Below, in pieces: positions 1-12,479 of a stretch of DNA of 64,000 nucleotides; the first letter of the stretch is position 1; every line of letters begins with the position of its first letter. Location of the stretch: assembly GCF_954871325.1 (NCBI RefSeq), contig NC_088775.1, positions 310,001-374,000 on the forward strand, written 5' to 3'. Source of the DNA: Gordionus sp. m RMFG-2023 (lineage: Eukaryota > Nematomorpha > Gordioida > Chordodea > Parachordodidae). The position numbers and the translations under genes are program-made. A model generated the notes under the pieces. It made no database searches, was not told where the DNA came from, and was given only the letters and a program-made list of their open reading frames with translations.

Positions 1-1753
1 ATATTATAAATATTAAATTAAAACTTACCAATTAATAATACGAATATACTAACAATTGTGTTATTAAAATAATACAATATGATTATAATTTATTATTAAT
101 TTAAATGCTTGAAAAAAAATAAAAATGATTTATTTTTAATCTAAATGTTCGATAAAAAAATGTTATTATAGTTGATTTAAATACTTGATAAAAAAAATAA
201 AAGTACCAAGCGTTTAAGACATTATTTAGACATTAAAATCATTATAGACAATTATCTTAAAAAACGAGATTGTTTGAATAAATATTCAGTGACTACCATT
301 CCTACTATTATATTTAAACATATCTAAAATATTTAATTTAGGTTATTACCTATCAACTAAATTGTAATTTATAAAAACTCGAAAAAAATGTTAAACAATG
401 TAGCTTCGGAAGAATTATAATGTAATGTTTAACTAAGTAATATATATAGAGTCATGTGGAGGCGTGCAGATATTTCATGTCTCTGAAAATGCGTAAAATA
501 AAAAATTAAAAAAATTATTTTTATTATCAAAAAATCAAATATAATAGTTTAATAAAAACACACATTAATAAATCAATCGTCAGTTAAAACGGTTTTGCAA
601 ATTGGTTACTCCTAATTGATATTTCTTGAAATATTTTGAATATTATATAGCGAATTGTTTAAGTGATAAATATCGAATAAATTCGAAAGTTTTAAATTCC
701 CTTTTATATCTACATAATTTTTCTAATTAAAATTTTAATCGATTCAATTATATTTATCACTTAAGCAATGCTTATCTAAAAAATCTAAGTAAATATACAA
801 ATTTTAAGTATATACATTAAAATCTTATTTGCCTAGAGATATAATTAGAAAAATGATTTCATATTTCATACTTAGTAAGTAATAATGATATTTTGCTGCA
901 AATAATTTTATTTGTATCTTAATTAATTACATAATAATAAATATAATTCTATCTTTATAAATATTATTTTCGAATGTTAATTTTAATATTATAAAATGAA
1001 GTGAAATAAGTTAAAGTAAAAGTAAAAATATAAATCGCGAAAAGGTTATTTAAGATAAAATAAGAAAAATATTTTAATAGCTTTATTTTATATCATGGCC
1101 TATGTAAAATTATTGGTCATCTACTCAAAATCAATTATTAAATTTATCAAAGTAAATTTTTGTTTCTTAATAAGTCATTAGCAAATATTTCTTGTCAGAT
1201 TTTTGATTCAAATTTTATCTCGTACTTGACAATTTAGGAATTTGAATAAACAAATTATTAGTAATAACTATAATGATAAAAAGTCAAATAAAATTTTTAG
1301 TGAACCATTTTTCGTCATTTCGTAGCGCATCATCCTTTCATGTGTTTACTCATTCTTCTCATGCCAATTCATCTGGATAAAAAAAATTATAAGTGAGGGT
1401 CAATATAAAATGATAAGAATCATCACCCAATTTTTGGGCAGGCTGTAGTTATCGGTGCGCACATAAAGACTAGCTTGATGCTTAAGCGCTTATCGGAGCA
1501 TTGAAAAGACCGCGATAGGACTCAATACTTGCAATAATATTGTTGGTTCCAAAAGAGTAAATCGTTGGTTTGAATCCCCCCATTTTTCTCTAATTCTATT
1601 AACTTATATACAATCAGCTATTGGGATTAATTTTTGTCATGGCTAATTATCACCGCTATTTTTATAGGGTTTTTTTAAAAAATATTTATATTATATATTT
1701 TTATAAAGGTCAAATACATGCATATCCAGTACATCAATAAGATTTAGAATTTC
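1..1753. other. AT-rich intergenic DNA, no gene seen
   Basis: No coding region or recognisable transposon is visible. A weak tRNA-like A box (about 1449-1460) and a B-box-like GGTTTGAATCC (about 1583-1593) lie too far apart, and lack a T-stem, to call a tRNA. They may be a tRNA-derived SINE relic. Confidence 0.5.
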
Positions 1754-1755
1754 TC

Positions 1756-1821
<66 letters not shown>

Positions 1822-2210
1822 TTCCTTCCTTCCTTCCTTCCTTCCTTCCTTCCTTCCTTCCTTCCTTCCTTCCTTCCTTCCTTCCTTCCTTCCTTCCTTC
1901 CTTCCTTCCTTCCTTCCTTCCTTCCTTCCTTCCTTCCTTCCTTCCTTCCTTCCTTCCTTCCTTCCTTCCTTCCTTCCTTCCTTCCTTCCTTCCTTCCTTC
2001 CTTCCTTCCTTCCTTCCTTCCTTCCTTCCTTCCTTCCTTCCTTCCTTCCTTCCTTCCTTCCTTCCTTCCTTCCTTCCTTCCTTCCTTCCTTCCTTCCTTC
2101 CTTCCTTCCTTCCTTCCTTCCTTCCTTCCTTCCTTCCTTCCTTCCTTCCTTCCTTCCTTCCTTCCTTCCTTCCTTCCTTCCTTCCTTCCTTCCTTCCTTC
2201 CTTCCTTTCT
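1754..2210. repeat. (CTTT)n/(CCTT)n compound microsatellite
   Basis: About 60 bases of CTTT repeats switch sharply, near 1818, to about 390 bases of uninterrupted CCTT repeats. The array is a pure pyrimidine/purine tract. Apparent open frames across it (poly KEGR or LPSF) are only products of the repeat. Confidence 0.98.
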
Positions 2211-2591
2211 CAGCTCGATAAATCTCTGCAAGTTTTCGACGTCTAGGGAAAATTAAGCAGAGCTTCTAACTTATAAATTTTATAAATAGGTCTCGGCTGG
2301 GGCTTAATAATTTTTCTTGAAATATTGGGGTTAATCGGACCATTAAAAAAATGTAACGGTAGCTTCTTTTTATTATGAGATAAAATGATAACTAAAATTT
2401 ATAAAAGAAATTATGTAACTTTCAATAAAAAGTTTAATTTATATTTTTAAAATTTTAAAAAAAAAACGGTATTTTATTTTAGCCCTGAGATCAAAAATAA
2501 ACGCCGCAAAAAATTCAAGCCATATGACTAAACTACCGTTTTCCCTAATCGTAAAAATATTTGTGTTTGATCTACCATTGCCTATGGTTAG

Positions 2592-2797
2592 TGTTGTTAA
2601 AAGGCTCGATTTGCGACAATTTTTATAACCGACTAACTCAATTATTTATCCAGAATAATATTAATCAAGGCTGAAGATTTTGCTAATAGATGACACAACG
2701 GTAGGTTCAGGCCATATTTTTCCGGCTACAATGATGAGTTAGCCGTTTTTAAGAATCGGCTCAAATCGAGTCTTTTAATAAATACTACCTTTGGTAG
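2592..2797. mobile_element. MITE family M1 copy
   Basis: It begins GTGTTGTTAAAAGGCTCGAT and ends with the near inverse (ATCGGCTCAAATCGAG, then TTTAATAA). The interior shares the motifs ACTCAATTATTTATCCAGAATAATATT and GAAGATTTTGC with copies at 4.7, 12.0, 25.9 and 49.2 kb. It is non-coding. The superfamily is not settled. Confidence 0.7.
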
Positions 2798-3248
2798 ATA
2801 ACAAGCTGACAAACTGCTAAGACGCCTCATAGAAATTTATTCTAAACTTCAATTTGAGAAAATATTAATTAATATATATTTTTTTATCATAGTGAATTTT
2901 ATCAAAGGAAATATCATCAAAGGGAAATTTATTTCAAATTCTAAATAATTTTTAACAAGCGTTCTATCGGTGGGGAAAATAGACATGAGAGATATATCCG
3001 GCTCGGACCTTCCCCAAATACGAAGTAAGTTGCGCTAAAAGACGAACCATTAAAAAAAAACTTTTTCTAAACCTGATAGGAATTATGCCATTTCTATTTA
3101 AGCTTTGAATAATGCCCAATTTATGATTTTTCCAATTATCACGTGACGGGCCAGGAAGCTCGTACAAAATATTTTACGGTACGGGTAAAAACCTGGTACT
3201 GACAGGCCAAAATATTTATTAGAAATTAATTAACGGGCTTATTTGGGT

Positions 3249-3534
<286 letters not shown>

Positions 3535-4098
3535 CTCTATTTGCAGGGATAGCGGCATTATATTACATAAAAAGATATTCAAGAATTATTCATATTGAAT
3601 ACTTATAATTCAAAGACGTAATTTGATATTAAATTAACAACCTTTTTTTTAAAAAAAAATACTTTTAAAGTTTTATACGCGTCAAATAGCTTTACCAGCG
3701 TTACTCCAGAAATTTAGGATAGTTCATTCCGATCTCATTTACATTATCAGACATACAAAAAATACCTTACCCCATCAGGGTTAGCTAATCTCGAGGCTTA
3801 GGACCCAAAATTATATTCAGAAATCCTTGAGTTTTGCTCAAGGAGTGGCAGAAGGGCTTGAAACTCTATTCGCCAAATATCGCTTCTTTCATTATATTAC
3901 TTTTGGCGGGAATTCTAATCGGACCGTTTTTAATCGACAATAACCGATTTAATTTTCCCCAAAGAATTATATTCCTGAAGATTATTTTTCCACGGTATTT
4001 TTTTTTATTCTTAAGATTTTTTTTCTACCGGCTGTTGTTTTTTTCCTCGATATTTCTTATCCCAATTTATAAAAAAAAGTTGGGAATATGACATACAA
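3535..4098. other. Intergenic, nothing recognised
   Basis: A short open frame at 3834-4091 has no family resemblance and is dominated by T-rich sequence; I do not call it a gene. Confidence 0.4.
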
Positions 4099-4383
4099 CC
4101 TAGACGGACGATGCATTCATTAAAAAGTGCACACCCAATGAAAACAGCTGGGGACGCCATTTTGATTACCGATATCATTTATTAAAAATTCTAAAACGAG
4201 AGGCAATTTTTGTTAAAGAATGGCCTGATCATCGAAATAATAAGGAATGCAAGTTATCAATTTGATAGTAGTTTTTTTAACATGAGAATAATCACTATAT
4301 GGGTTACCAAAATGGCGAGTCCAGCTGATTTGCATTTCAACGACTCCTTCAAATGCGTTATTATGTAGCCTCGTCAATCTAGG
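4099..4383. mobile_element. MITE family M2 copy
   Basis: The ends are inverted repeats: CCTAGACGGACGATGCATTC at the left and GTCAATCTAGG at the right. Inside are the inverted subterminal blocks CAGCTGGGGACGCCATTTTG and CCAAAATGGCGAGTCCAGCTG. It has no coding capacity. Related copies lie at 35.7, 36.1, 46.1 and 60.1 kb. Confidence 0.8.
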
Positions 4384-4694
4384 CAATATTATTACATGTC
4401 ATTGGGAATTACTTTGATATATTCGAATTATAAAAAAAATAATCTTTTTGAAACATTACATTTATTACACTAAACATTTACATAATTTAATATAATAATA
4501 TTAAAATAAATGTTATTATTTTTTAAAAAAAAAAATCATTTCATGGTGTTTAAATTTTGAAAACAAGAATAAAACATTTTAAAAAAACATATTAAAAAAC
4601 TAACTAACACGTAATTACGTTTTTTATTTTGGGGAGAATTAATTAAGAAATAAAATATTCATATAATAATCGAGAAAAAAATAATAAAGTGGGT

Positions 4695-4888
4695 GTTAGG
4701 ATCTAACTCAATATTTCATCCAGAATAATATTGCGCAAGTCTGAAGATTTTGTCTGTAGAAGGAACAAAGGTTTGGACATCTATTAAAGGAAATGTCGAG
4801 GCTTAGGCAATACTTTTCTGGCTAAAATATTGAGTTAGCCCTTTTTAAAAATAGGCTCAAAATGAACCGTTTTTAATAACACTTAACG
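4695..4888. mobile_element. MITE family M1 copy
   Basis: It contains CTAACTCAATATTTCATCC, GAAGATTTTG, CAAAGGTTTGGACATCTATT and AATATTGAGTTAGCC. It ends AACCGTTTTTAATAACACTT. It lies just downstream (transcript sense) of the minus-strand GPCR stop codon. Confidence 0.75.
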
Positions 4889-4910
4889 TCGAGGTATATC
4901 ATTTATCTAA

Positions 4911-7370
4911 TCAAACATATCTTTTAAATTTGTTCATCATTTCCGGCAAGGTCAGTATAATAATCCACGCGGTTATAGCTGCGCTAAGGTACTCCAAATA
5001 ATTTACGACGCGTACCACGGAGAATATGAGGGTTATGTAGGGTTTAATCGCTTTCGGCGTCGCCTCGGACTTGGGATCGAAATAGAAATATACCAGTGTC
5101 GTTATCAATAGCGGCATCGTGCTAACGAATTTGAAAAAAACTATGCGAATCTGCAGTTTTGTTAGGATAATTTCGGCCTCGGGGATTAATATGAAGCCTA
5201 ACGGACTGAGCCCTCCAAAATTGGTCATTAGGTCATAGTCCGATATTAGTTGGGCTGGATTGATGCTACCATGGATACTGAGCCGTACATTAATCTTCTT
5301 TTTTTTGCCGCATATTCGTCGAATGAGGTTGATCAGCCTTTTCGGCGTTCTCACAACTTCCGCGCCATTATTTTCCATACACTCACCCTGAGGTGCGGTT
5401 TCTTGGTCCTCCGCCTTATTTAGTTGGCCCATAATTCTCAAGTTATTAAGCGCGTCAACATCGTAGCAACTCTTTACCCGTTCGGTCTTTCTCCGGGATT
5501 CGTCGAACATACTAACCCGTTTTTCCGTCCGCAGTTCGGCCCCGCTTATGCGTTGACCTTTCAGCGATTCCTTGGTTAGGTCAAGGACTCTTCTCCGCAT
5601 GCGTACAAAATTGAAATTGCGGATAGAGAATAACGACGTCAGCAAATATACTAACATGGTAGTTAAGGCGTCCAACATGTTACCGTCGTATAGCTTATGT
5701 CGAGGACGTTTCCTTCGTCTAAAATACATCCTCTGGGGAGAACTAGTCGAATAGTCGGCAATTGGCTTGAAACCGCCTATTATAAATTTGAATATTTGTC
5801 ATTATAAATATATTTTCAAGCTTTTTACGAATAAATATGCCAATTAGTGATCTGCATCGGACCTAATTTTTCAAGCCCGAACCGAACTTCTTTTATAAAG
5901 TTTTGCCCGATCCGGCCCGGCCCGACCCGCCCGAATTTATTTGAATATAGAAATTAATTTTTATAAATTACTCATAAATAAACGATATATATGTTATTTG
6001 GCGTCCACTTTCTATAAATAAAATCACCATATTTTTATTTTTACATAAAAAAATTCGACATAAAATTGATAAATTTTGATATATTTTAAAAAAATTTCTA
6101 AGGCCCGATTGGCCCGAATTTTCTTAAAAATTTTTAGGCCGAGCAGGGTAAGGGCTGGGATGCCAATACCCTTATATCGATTGGTATCTTTTTAAAATTT
6201 AAGCGATAGATACAAAAATAGCCAATATTTTTTAAAACTTACAAGATAAAGAAAAGTTTAATTTTAAATTTTATGCATTATAAAATACCATGAATGATAA
6301 ATAAATTGTCTTATTGCTAAAGGTGATGATATCGGGTTTGAACTGATTAATAAAAGGGTGCTATCTGAATACTTGTAGTTTAATATATTAAAGTAAAGTA
6401 ACCACATGAACAAGGATTTATAGCCCTTAGTATCTCAGAATCTCTTTCATGAGGTAGGAAGCAGGCTCCTAAGAAAATAGGTATGTAAAGTAAATCTTGA
6501 AAAGGTGTCTCTTCTTTTTAAAAGAAGCGCTGAACTAGGGGGGAGGGAGGGTAGTATAGCATTTTAAAAAAACTAAATCGCTTAATAAGATTGAATAAAA
6601 TTTAAATAACAAATAATATTTTTACATAAATATTATATAATACCTTTTTTCTTGGGTATAATGAAGCTTAAAAATGTATTTATCAAAGTATTGTTAGGAG
6701 ATTGATGGCCAAAGTAATTTGCACTTCCGGCTTTAATATTTTGAGAGACCGTTCTTTTAGTTACAGTTTTCTCTCGAGTAGAATCCCTCTTGGAGAAGCT
6801 TCCAGGGAAGTCGTATTTATTGTCATCGAGATTCATGACAAGCGGTTGGAAATTGATTGATCTATTCACGTGATAGGGCACGATATCGGACATGTCGTTG
6901 TAACTAATTTTATACCAACTAATACGCGGCAACGATAAAAAGAGCCCTATCGCTACGCTCAACAGGGAGGCGAATTTAACGAATTCCCTGTTTTTCAGCA
7001 GGGTGAATCTGTTCCTTTTCACTACTAAGATGTAACGTTCGATACTGAACAACAACAAAATAAAGGATATCGTCTTGGAGATGGTACTGCGAATTATGGG
7101 ATGGTAGAACGACATGTATATAACGTAATAGAGATTGTAGGAGTAAGAATGGCCGTGATATTTGCTGAAGTTGTACAACCAGGGCCATAGGAAAGATATT
7201 AACCCGAGAATCATGTCCAATATGCTGATAAACCGAACGAAACACATACCCGTCGGGTATACGTCCTCGAAGTAACCCGCGAACCGTAAAAAGTAAAAAT
7301 TCGACATTACGCTTATAATCGAAATTAGCGGGAGAAAAATTACGTAAAAGATGTATTCCGAGCTTATCAT
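4911..7370 (-). CDS. Class A GPCR, peptide-receptor-like, two exons
   Basis: Exon 1 is 7370-6644 and exon 2 is 5776-4911, joined at AAAAAAG|GTATTA and ATAATAG|GC. Both are phase 1, giving 530 residues. Exon 1 carries TM1 (residues about 6-27), TM2 (CFVRFISILDMILGL), TM3 ending SIERY (DRY position) and TM4. Exon 2 carries TM5 (ALTTMLVYLLTSLFSIRNF), a basic third loop of roughly 150 residues, TM6 (RIVFFKFVSTMPLLITTLV) and TM7 (YLSAAITAWIIILTLP). ERY and the TM3 pattern recall FMRFamide-receptor-like GPCRs, so a plasma-membrane neuropeptide receptor is inferred; the ligand is unknown. Odd points: Ser at the usual Cys3.25, STMP for CWxP, no NPxxY, and almost no extracellular N-terminus. A CATTTGACAG acceptor-like site abuts the start ATG, so an upstream exon may exist. 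The intron holds a MITE. Confidence 0.75.
5845..6159. mobile_element. GC-rich MITE (CCGGCCCGG family) in GPCR intron
   Basis: It is flanked by the exact 8-bp direct repeat ATGCCAAT (5837-5844 and 6160-6167). The left end is TAGTGATCTGCATCGGACC. The interior has CCGATCCGGCCCGGCCCG. An 8-bp duplication suits the hAT superfamily. It is the reverse-orientation relative of the copy at 11404-11686. No coding capacity. Confidence 0.8.
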
Positions 7371-9855
7371 CTGTCAAATGACAAATTTTTTTTTAAAAAT
7401 TTTTTAAAGATAGAAAGAGAAAAAAAAAATTTCTAAACACCTAATCCCCCCTTATATAAATATTGAATCAATAGATATTAGGATATTAGTAGTTGATATC
7501 GATTTATAAGATTGTAACAATAGCTTTATTACTTGAAATTAATATATTTTTTTTGCTACTTTCCTTCCTATTTTTTTTTCCATAATTATTATTAAACTAA
7601 TAATTGAATAAATTTTTTTAATTTTGTAAAAAGTATATATAAGCTATAAATAAATATTATTTGTGCAAAAACGAGATTATAAATAAAAATTGGTATTTTT
7701 ATAATTAAATTATAGTTATCTTTTATGTCAATATCGAAATGAATAGTAAGTAAATTATTAATAGTGACAAAAAAAAAATTCATTTTTATAATATAAAATT
7801 AATAACCAAAAAATTATTCACATAAAAATAAATTCAAATAAATTTGAAAATATAATCACTATTAAATAGTTAAAAAATCTATTTTCCTAAAACATAAATA
7901 TAATCATAAATTTAAAAAGAAATGTCTCAAAAGTTCTATGATAGAATACTGCATAGCACAAGCTTAGCCAAAATGCTTACATTTTATTGGCGGTCAGGTT
8001 CACTTATAGTAAACCTTTGTTATGTTAGGTTTTTTAAATAATTTTAGGTTTTTACTCTATAATTTTAAAGTTGATTTTTCTATCAAATTCTCGTTTATAA
8101 ATGATTATATTTGTGTTGTGTAAAGTAAATACTATTATTGGGGTGTATTTTAAAGAGAAAATAAAATATTATTTATTAATAAGGGATATCTAAAATTTTT
8201 AACTCTACGTTTAATATAATATAATAGTGAAAAATATTTGTTTAATATTTGAAGTTAATTTCTTACACAATTTATGATATATTGAATTATATTTTTTTTA
8301 TAAAATCTTTATTAATCTTGAAAAAAATATTTACGAAAACAGGAAAATTTTAGAAGGGTAGATTCCCCATGTCCTCTCATCCCATCCCTGGCTATTATGC
8401 TGAAGTGTGTATTAATATTTTTAAAGAATTTACAATAACTCTAATAAAACACAATCCTTCTATCCCCTTCCCGTCATCTAACTGTAGATCATTACATGAT
8501 TGATTGCCACTCCTGGATATAAATTCTGACACGGCATTTAGAAATCTCGGAAAAAAAACCTTTGTGAAATATAAATTCAACCAAAAACAATGTGTAGAAA
8601 AAAAATAATTGCCAGAAAGAAATTTAAAAAAAAAGAAGGAAAAAAAAAAATCTAATGGCAATAAAGCTGGTGAGGAAGAAAAAAAATCTAAAGGAATGAT
8701 GGATTTCGGAAAATAAATCTGTGTATTTAATGTCAAGAATTACCGTTTAAGTTTTGACTCATTCATGTGTCTGTGTTTATAGATTTTGACAATAGCAAGG
8801 TTTCAGCCATTAAGATCTTATGGCTCCTCCAGTATCGGAATTTTTACCCGTTCCATAAAAATTCTAAAAACTTGCTAGTTAGGGCACGTATAATTTGTAA
8901 ATGGTAAATCATAAATTTATATTTTAAGGTAAAATTAAAAAAATTCCTGGCATACTCCCACAAAAATTATTTTGCACAATTTTGCCCTACTACTTTGCAC
9001 AAATCGACCCCCTTCCAGCTATGACCTACCCGATGTTTTAAGCTTTTAAGCGATCGGGGTTATACGGATATCTTAATGTTTGTTTTCTTCACAGATGTAA
9101 TCTCTGTCGAAGATAAAATATTATCCATTCGAAATAATTCAATTTTTTTTATATCTTCCAAAGATAAAGTTCAATACTTTCTTCTAATTTTTTACGATAG
9201 AGTTGTTTTTTTTTTCCATCAATTAAATTTTTCCCTCTTAGGGGAGACCGGGGATAGTATTATCCCAGGGGAGGTACTTACTTCTGAAATAATTTTAAAA
9301 ACCGATAAACTTAAGGTATTGAAATTTAACCCAAATACTTATATATAAGGTGATTAAATAGAGGGTAATAAAAAAAATTTAAATTTCAAAATTCTAAAAT
9401 GACAAAGAAAATTTCCATATTTTATCCTATATAAAAATATTGAGAATCATTATGATAATTTCTGGAGTAGGCATTCCCGGGGTGCTCTTCATCTTTCATA
9501 AATGCATTAGATTACATAGAAAATGGTTTAGAACAACAAAGAAAATAATAAGAATCGAAAGGAAATCGTTCTTCAAATGAAGATGAAGTAGATTTCTTTG
9601 CCGTCTATAGCCTTAAATATACTAATTTTAGTTATGGCATAATAATAGATTAAAATTTTTATATATTAACTTAAGTATTAAGAAGTATCATAGATTATTT
9701 TATTAAAAAAGGAAGATTTTCAGTATATATACATGGAGCAGTAATTAATCCAATAGAAGAATCAATTACTGATTAATTATTTAATAAAAGATTTTAAGAC
9801 AGGAATATGCCTTGAACAAAGCATTTTTTTAATTATTTTTATCTTTGTATAAATT
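7371..9855. other. AT-rich intergenic, no gene seen
   Basis: Upstream side of the minus-strand GPCR. Poly-A/T tracts are frequent. Open frames at 7592-7783, 8395-8736 and 9076-9348 are low complexity or lack any family signature. Nothing else was recognised. Confidence 0.45.
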
Positions 9856-10102
9856 AGAGACCTGCAGTGACAGTATTATCACGGTCCGGCCCGGGTTTTT
9901 GGGAAAAAGAATTTTCCAGTCCGGCCCGGTTTTTTTAAACAAAAATTCCGGTCCGGCCCGGTTTTTTTTATAAAAAATTTCCAGTCCGGCCCGGATTTTT
10001 TTAAAATATATTATTTTTGATCTTTAAATAATGGCGATTAAATATTTGGTTTTAAAATATAGGGCCTGGCCCGGGCTTAGGGACGTACCTGCAAGTCTCA
10101 GA
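9856..10102. mobile_element. GC-rich MITE (CCGGCCCGG family)
   Basis: The termini AGAGACCTGCAG and CTGCAAGTCTCAGA are inverted. The flanks TATAAATT (9848-9855) and TATAAATA (10103-10110) form a candidate 8-bp target duplication with one mismatch. The interior repeats the block CGGTCCGGCCCGGTTTTT at least three times in tandem. Confidence 0.75.
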
Positions 10103-10651
10103 TATAAATAAAATGAATTTGGGCAGAATAGATTCACACAAAAATTTGTTAAAGATTAAATTCGGAGGCTTTAAAGATTTCGGTTCGGGCAAATTTGAAA
10201 CCGGATTCAAACCCGGTCTTGATTTATATTATTGACCATGCCGGATTTTTCTCGAGGCCTGGGTGGGTAGTTGGGGGCGGATGGTGACTTTAAAATATCT
10301 TAAGGGCCAAAAGAGAAGAAAGGGCTCATATTTGTAATAATGAATATTTTGATTTCGTAATATAAGCGTATTTTTAAGTTAAAGTAAGGGTTAAACCAGT
10401 TATAGTCTTTAAATAATGGGACGGAGTGGTTTAAACTAATTTTTTTATAGAAATGGATAAAGGTTAAAATTAACCCCCCCCCCCCCAACCTCCTCATTAT
10501 GAACCTCTTGATTTTAGTATATATATTATTTTTTTTATAACTCTTAATATAAATCGGTTTACTCACTTTCTGACGATACTTAATATAAATAATTGATATA
10601 ATTAATACAATTCTGATTACAGGATGTTAAATAATATATGGCAAAAAAAAA
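10103..10651. other. Intergenic with poly-C run
   Basis: Contains a C homopolymer of about 13 bases near 10474-10486 in an otherwise AT-rich stretch. The open frame crossing it on the minus strand is not supported as a gene. Confidence 0.4.
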
Positions 10652-11081
10652 TTTTTCCTTAGCTTTTCATCTTCTCCAATTATCAGCAGGCTTTACGCCT
10701 AGTTGAGTAAATTGGTCATAATTAATTTTTTTATAAAATGGAATTTTTAATTTGAATGAAAATTTGCAAGTGGTTTATAAAGTTTTTATGTATTAGAATA
10801 TACAATATCAAAGATCTGCTGCAGAGGTACCATTTGCAAGGCCCGGCCCGGATTTTTAAAAAAATTTTTCCTTAGCTTTTCATCTTCTCCAATTATCAGC
10901 AGGCTTTACGCCTAGTTGAGCAAATTGGTTATAATTAATTTTTTTTTTTATAAAATGGAATTTTTAATTTGAATGAAAATTTGCAAGTGGTTTATAAAGT
11001 TTTTATGTATTAGGATACACAATATCAAAGATCTGCTGCAGAGGTACCATTTGCAAGGCCCGGCCTAGATTTTTAAAAAAT
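10652..11081. repeat. Tandem duplication, about 213-bp unit, two copies
   Basis: The block starting TTTTTCCTTAGCTTTTCATC at 10652 recurs at 10865 with few changes. It includes TTATCAGCAGGCTTTACGCC and the terminus CAGAGGTACCATTTGCAAGG of a GC-rich element. The first copy ends inside that element, so the duplication captured its left end. Confidence 0.9.
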
Positions 11082-11222
11082 ATATTATATTTATTTTTGA
11101 TTTTTATAGCTACTAATAGCGATTTCAAATATTTAGTTTTAAAATATACGGCCCAGCCCGGATATCTTCATAAAATTATTTGGGCCGGACCGGACTTTGG
11201 GTCGGGCCTGCAGGTTTCTGAT
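11037..11222. mobile_element. GC-rich MITE (CCGGCCCGG family)
   Basis: It starts at CAGAGGTACCATTTGCAAGG and ends GGGTCGGGCCTGCAGGTTTCTG. The interior TTTTAAAATATACGGCCC matches, in reverse, the element at 61850-62009. No clear target duplication was found. Confidence 0.65.
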
Positions 11223-11403
11223 ATATTTATAAAAAGGCGTCACCATATCTCTAAAGAATTGTTAGCTATAATTTTAATTTTATTTGTATAAACATAAATT
11301 TAACCGAAATAAAAATTTATCCAATAATTTTAATTGATAATTTTTTTTTTTTACCATGTAATCTTTATTATAATTATTTTATAATCATTTTTTTTAACAA
11401 CAT

Positions 11404-11686
11404 GTGATTACGGCCCGGCCTGTACCCGGTCAGAACGGGCTTCGAGCCGGGTCGATTTTTTTAAAAAAATCCGGTCCGGGCTGGGTCGGGCTTTAGAAAT
11501 TTTTTCAAATATTTCTAAATTTATCAATTTTATGTTGAATTTTTTTATGTAAAATAAAGATATTTGATTTTGCCATCCATACAACATAATATCGTTTATT
11601 TTGAGTAATAATAAAAATTAATTTCTATATTTAAAAAAAATTTCGGCCGGGCCGGGCTTGAAAAATTAGGCCTGATGCAGATCACT
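11404..11686. mobile_element. GC-rich MITE (CCGGCCCGG family)
   Basis: It holds CGGCCCGGCCTGTACCCGG at one end and GGCCTGATGCAGATCACT at the other. The latter is the reverse complement of the 5845 copy's left end. It is non-coding. Confidence 0.7.
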
Positions 11687-12004
11687 AATGATAATATCCC
11701 TAGATAGTACATATGAAAATAGGGCAAAATTGATAATGCTCGAATGTAGCCAAGAATTAATGTTATTTATCGGGAATTTAATAATTTAAAATTCACGTCA
11801 AACTCAAAAAATACCGACATACATTATTAAAAATTCTGAAATTTATAAGTGACTATAAATTCTCAACTTGGAATAGGAATTAGGAATTTATATCATGATT
11901 CATCCTTTAACATTTTTTTTAAAATTTATTTTAGCCAACCACCACCAAACATCATATTAGTTTATGCTCTTCTAGTAAAACGACTCAGATATATATTTTA
12001 AAAC

Positions 12005-12172
12005 TAGTGTCGTTTAACTCAATAGTATATCCAGGAAAATATTAGGCCAGTTTGAAGATTTTGCTCATAATTGACATAAAGGTTCTTAGGTGATATTTTT
12101 CTTGCTAAAATGCTGAGTAAACTGTTTTTAAAAATGGGCTCAAAAATCAAACCGATTAACAAAGCTACCAAG
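12005..12172. mobile_element. MITE family M1 copy
   Basis: It begins ACTAGTGTCGTTTAACTCAA and shares GAAGATTTTGCTCATAATTG and AAAATGCTGAGTAAACTG with the family. The outer TIRs are diverged. Confidence 0.65.
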
Positions 12173-12479
12173 ATTGGCATTAATAGAAATGAGGAAATTT
12201 ACAGATAATATATGATATTAATAATAGTAACAACAATAAATATTCCAATTATTTAAAGGGAAAAGTTAAAATAATACACTTACTTCGGCGCTGTCAAATG
12301 GTGTTTCATTTATTATCATTATAGTTAACTTTTAGTTAAAAAATATAAATTTCAGCATGATTATGAATAGCTCTAAGAAATTCTATTCCAGATATCAAAA
12401 AACAAGATGTTTGTTGGGAGCGAATACTATTGAATAATGAATTACAATATTCTTAATTGTTATTATGAAATTTAGCAGA

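Noticed and set aside
1440-1600. tRNA gene
   Set aside because: A-box-like and B-box-like motifs are about 120 bases apart, and no acceptor or T stem pairs around GGTTTGAATCC.
1734-2231. Long open frames of repeated KEGR, KERK or LPSF/LSFF residues over the tetranucleotide arrays (also at 3.2, 16.0, 17.5, 46.3 and 47.0 kb)
   Set aside because: They exist because tetranucleotide repeats contain no stop codons in several frames on both strands; they have no start context or conserved domain.
3834-4091. Plus-strand 85-codon frame rich in Phe, Leu and Ile
   Set aside because: T-rich DNA yields hydrophobic residues by default, and the composition is no different from non-coding surroundings.
6976-7377. 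Separate minus-strand protein starting MTDDKLGIHLL
   Set aside because: It is the out-of-frame shadow of GPCR exon 1, which carries the transmembrane pattern and ERY motif.
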